The notes beneath the pieces are model-generated. The model was not told the origin of the DNA, ran no database searches, and worked only from the letters and a program-made list of their open reading frames with translations. From assembly GCA_007922225.1 (NCBI GenBank), contig ML680098.1:4447679-4511678 (forward strand): a stretch of DNA of 64,000 nucleotides. Direction: 5' to 3'. Below, in pieces: positions 63,257 to 64,000 of the stretch. The position numbers and the translations under genes are program-made. Every line of letters begins with the position of its first letter. The first letter of the stretch is position 1. The stretch is from Emydura subglobosa (Eukaryota > Chordata > Testudines > Chelidae).

Positions 63257-63489
63257 GAAGATATGTCTAACTTCTGGGGCTGCAAGGATCGATCCCGGAA
63301 GTGCTCTCCAGTCAACGCAATAAATCCACCACCCAAAAAGAGTAAGACTGCATTGACCAGAAGGCTTCTCCCGTCGATGCAGCATAGTGGAGATGCTGTG
63401 GTAGGGCAACGTAAGTACGTTGACGGGAGATACGCAAGCTACAGTACATAGCTTGTGTATCTCCCGTTGACATCAGTGTAGACCTAGCC
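63257..63489. mobile_element. Non-autonomous hAT-like MITE
   Basis: The right end 'cagtgtagacctagcc' is the inverse, loosely, of 'agatatgtctaac' at the left. The interior has hAT-MITE-like wording ('aaggatcgatcccggaag', 'ttctcccgtcgatgca'). A strong subterminal hairpin lies at 63420-63441/63449-63470. There is no ORF with a domain and no clear target duplication. Confidence 0.6.
63420..63470. repeat. Subterminal hairpin, 22-bp stem
   Basis: 'ttgacgggagatacgcaagc' (63420 on) pairs with 'gcttgtgtatctcccgttga' (to 63470), with three mismatches across 22 positions and a 7-base loop. Part of the surrounding hAT-like MITE. Confidence 0.85.
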
Positions 63490-63608
63490 TCAGTTTAGAA
63501 ATTAAGCCAGGAGTAGCTCTGAAGCAGCTGTCAATAGCGTGTGTATTACAATAACATGGTCAAAGTCACTGACTCATTAATCCTCTAAACTGAAGAGCTG
63601 ATCATTAA

Positions 63609-63736
63609 GGCCCCAATCCTGTAAACATTTAAGCACATGCATAACTTCATTCATATGACTAGTAGAGTTGATTTTAATGCAACTACTCACATGAGTAAAG
63701 TTATACATCTGCCTAAGAATTTGCAGAACCAGGGCC
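63609..63736. repeat. Palindromic MITE-like repeat, 128 bp
   Basis: It starts 'ggccccaatcctgtaaacat' and ends 'tttgcagaaccagggcc'. The halves pair through 'aagcacatgcataactt' and 'gagtaaagttatacat'. Same family as 50616-50728. Confidence 0.7.
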
Positions 63737-64000
63737 TAATGGTCACTGATAACTTGGGAATAAGCAGGGATTCAAATGGTAACCTGAAGAGCCTTGGTAA
63801 ATGGTAAATTGAGCCTTCAGACTACATAGGCTTCATTACAATGCAGAACAGCGTGACAATAGCCATCGGTTTAGAGCCAACTAAAATCTTGGTGCTGTCT
63901 ACTTTATCATCATCTCCTCCTCCTCCTATTTATCTGCTTTAAGGAAACAAACTATGCACCAAAAAAATTAAACAGAAATTCTTTACATAATTCCTCTCCC

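Noticed and set aside
1..64000. CRISPR arrays, bacterial operons, prophage or organelle DNA
   Set aside because: No spaced direct repeats, no dense coding, and eukaryotic repeats throughout.

Overview
The window looks like vertebrate nuclear DNA, most probably a reptile and best fitting a turtle. It is AT-rich and has no long coding ORFs. Its repeats are the mix I associate with turtle genomes: CR1 and L2 LINE tails, CORE-SINE/MIR copies with L2 tails, non-autonomous hAT elements, small palindromic MITE-like repeats, a Penelope-like GIY-YIG retroelement and one LTR. The species call rests on recognising these families by eye, not on a search. One run of 100 N (60303-60402) is an assembly gap.

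I found no convincing host protein-coding gene, tRNA or rRNA gene, so this is probably intergenic or intronic. The only intact domain-bearing ORF belongs to a retroelement: a GIY-YIG endonuclease at 33041-33487. It sits in a 772-bp Penelope-like copy (32955-33726) with about 100-bp inverted ends and a perfect 13-bp target-site duplication. A weak host candidate is a short hydrophobic ORF on the minus strand near 31.0 kb, possibly a terminal exon or a small membrane protein.

Layout. 1-15 kb: GC-richer start with no gene, then mostly unique AT-rich DNA with a MIR, two tRNA-like SINE heads, a hAT MITE, and a diverged inverted pair (12.65/14.06 kb) around a GC-rich block. 15.6-16.2 kb: a perfect 178-bp inverted repeat. 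17.8-28.6 kb: palindromic hAT-like element, MIR, and a 412-bp hAT inside an older palindromic repeat. 29.6-37 kb: conserved-element-like DNA, MIR/L2, the Penelope-like copy, an L1-type reverse transcriptase remnant, and a 1.1-kb solo-LTR-like element. 37-44 kb: mostly unique. 44.4-57 kb: MIR split by a hAT MITE, L2 tails, palindromic MITEs, a GC-rich block at 52.4-53.5 kb, microsatellites. 57-64 kb: mostly unique DNA, then a CR1 3' half split by a gap-containing hAT, and two more MITEs.

Nested insertions give relative ages: the split MIR, the split palindromic repeat and the split CR1 each predate the hAT copy inside them. Five unique-looking blocks (near 20.2, 29.7, 41.4, 45.9 and 58.4 kb) resemble vertebrate conserved non-coding elements in composition. 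That is an impression to be tested by alignment.
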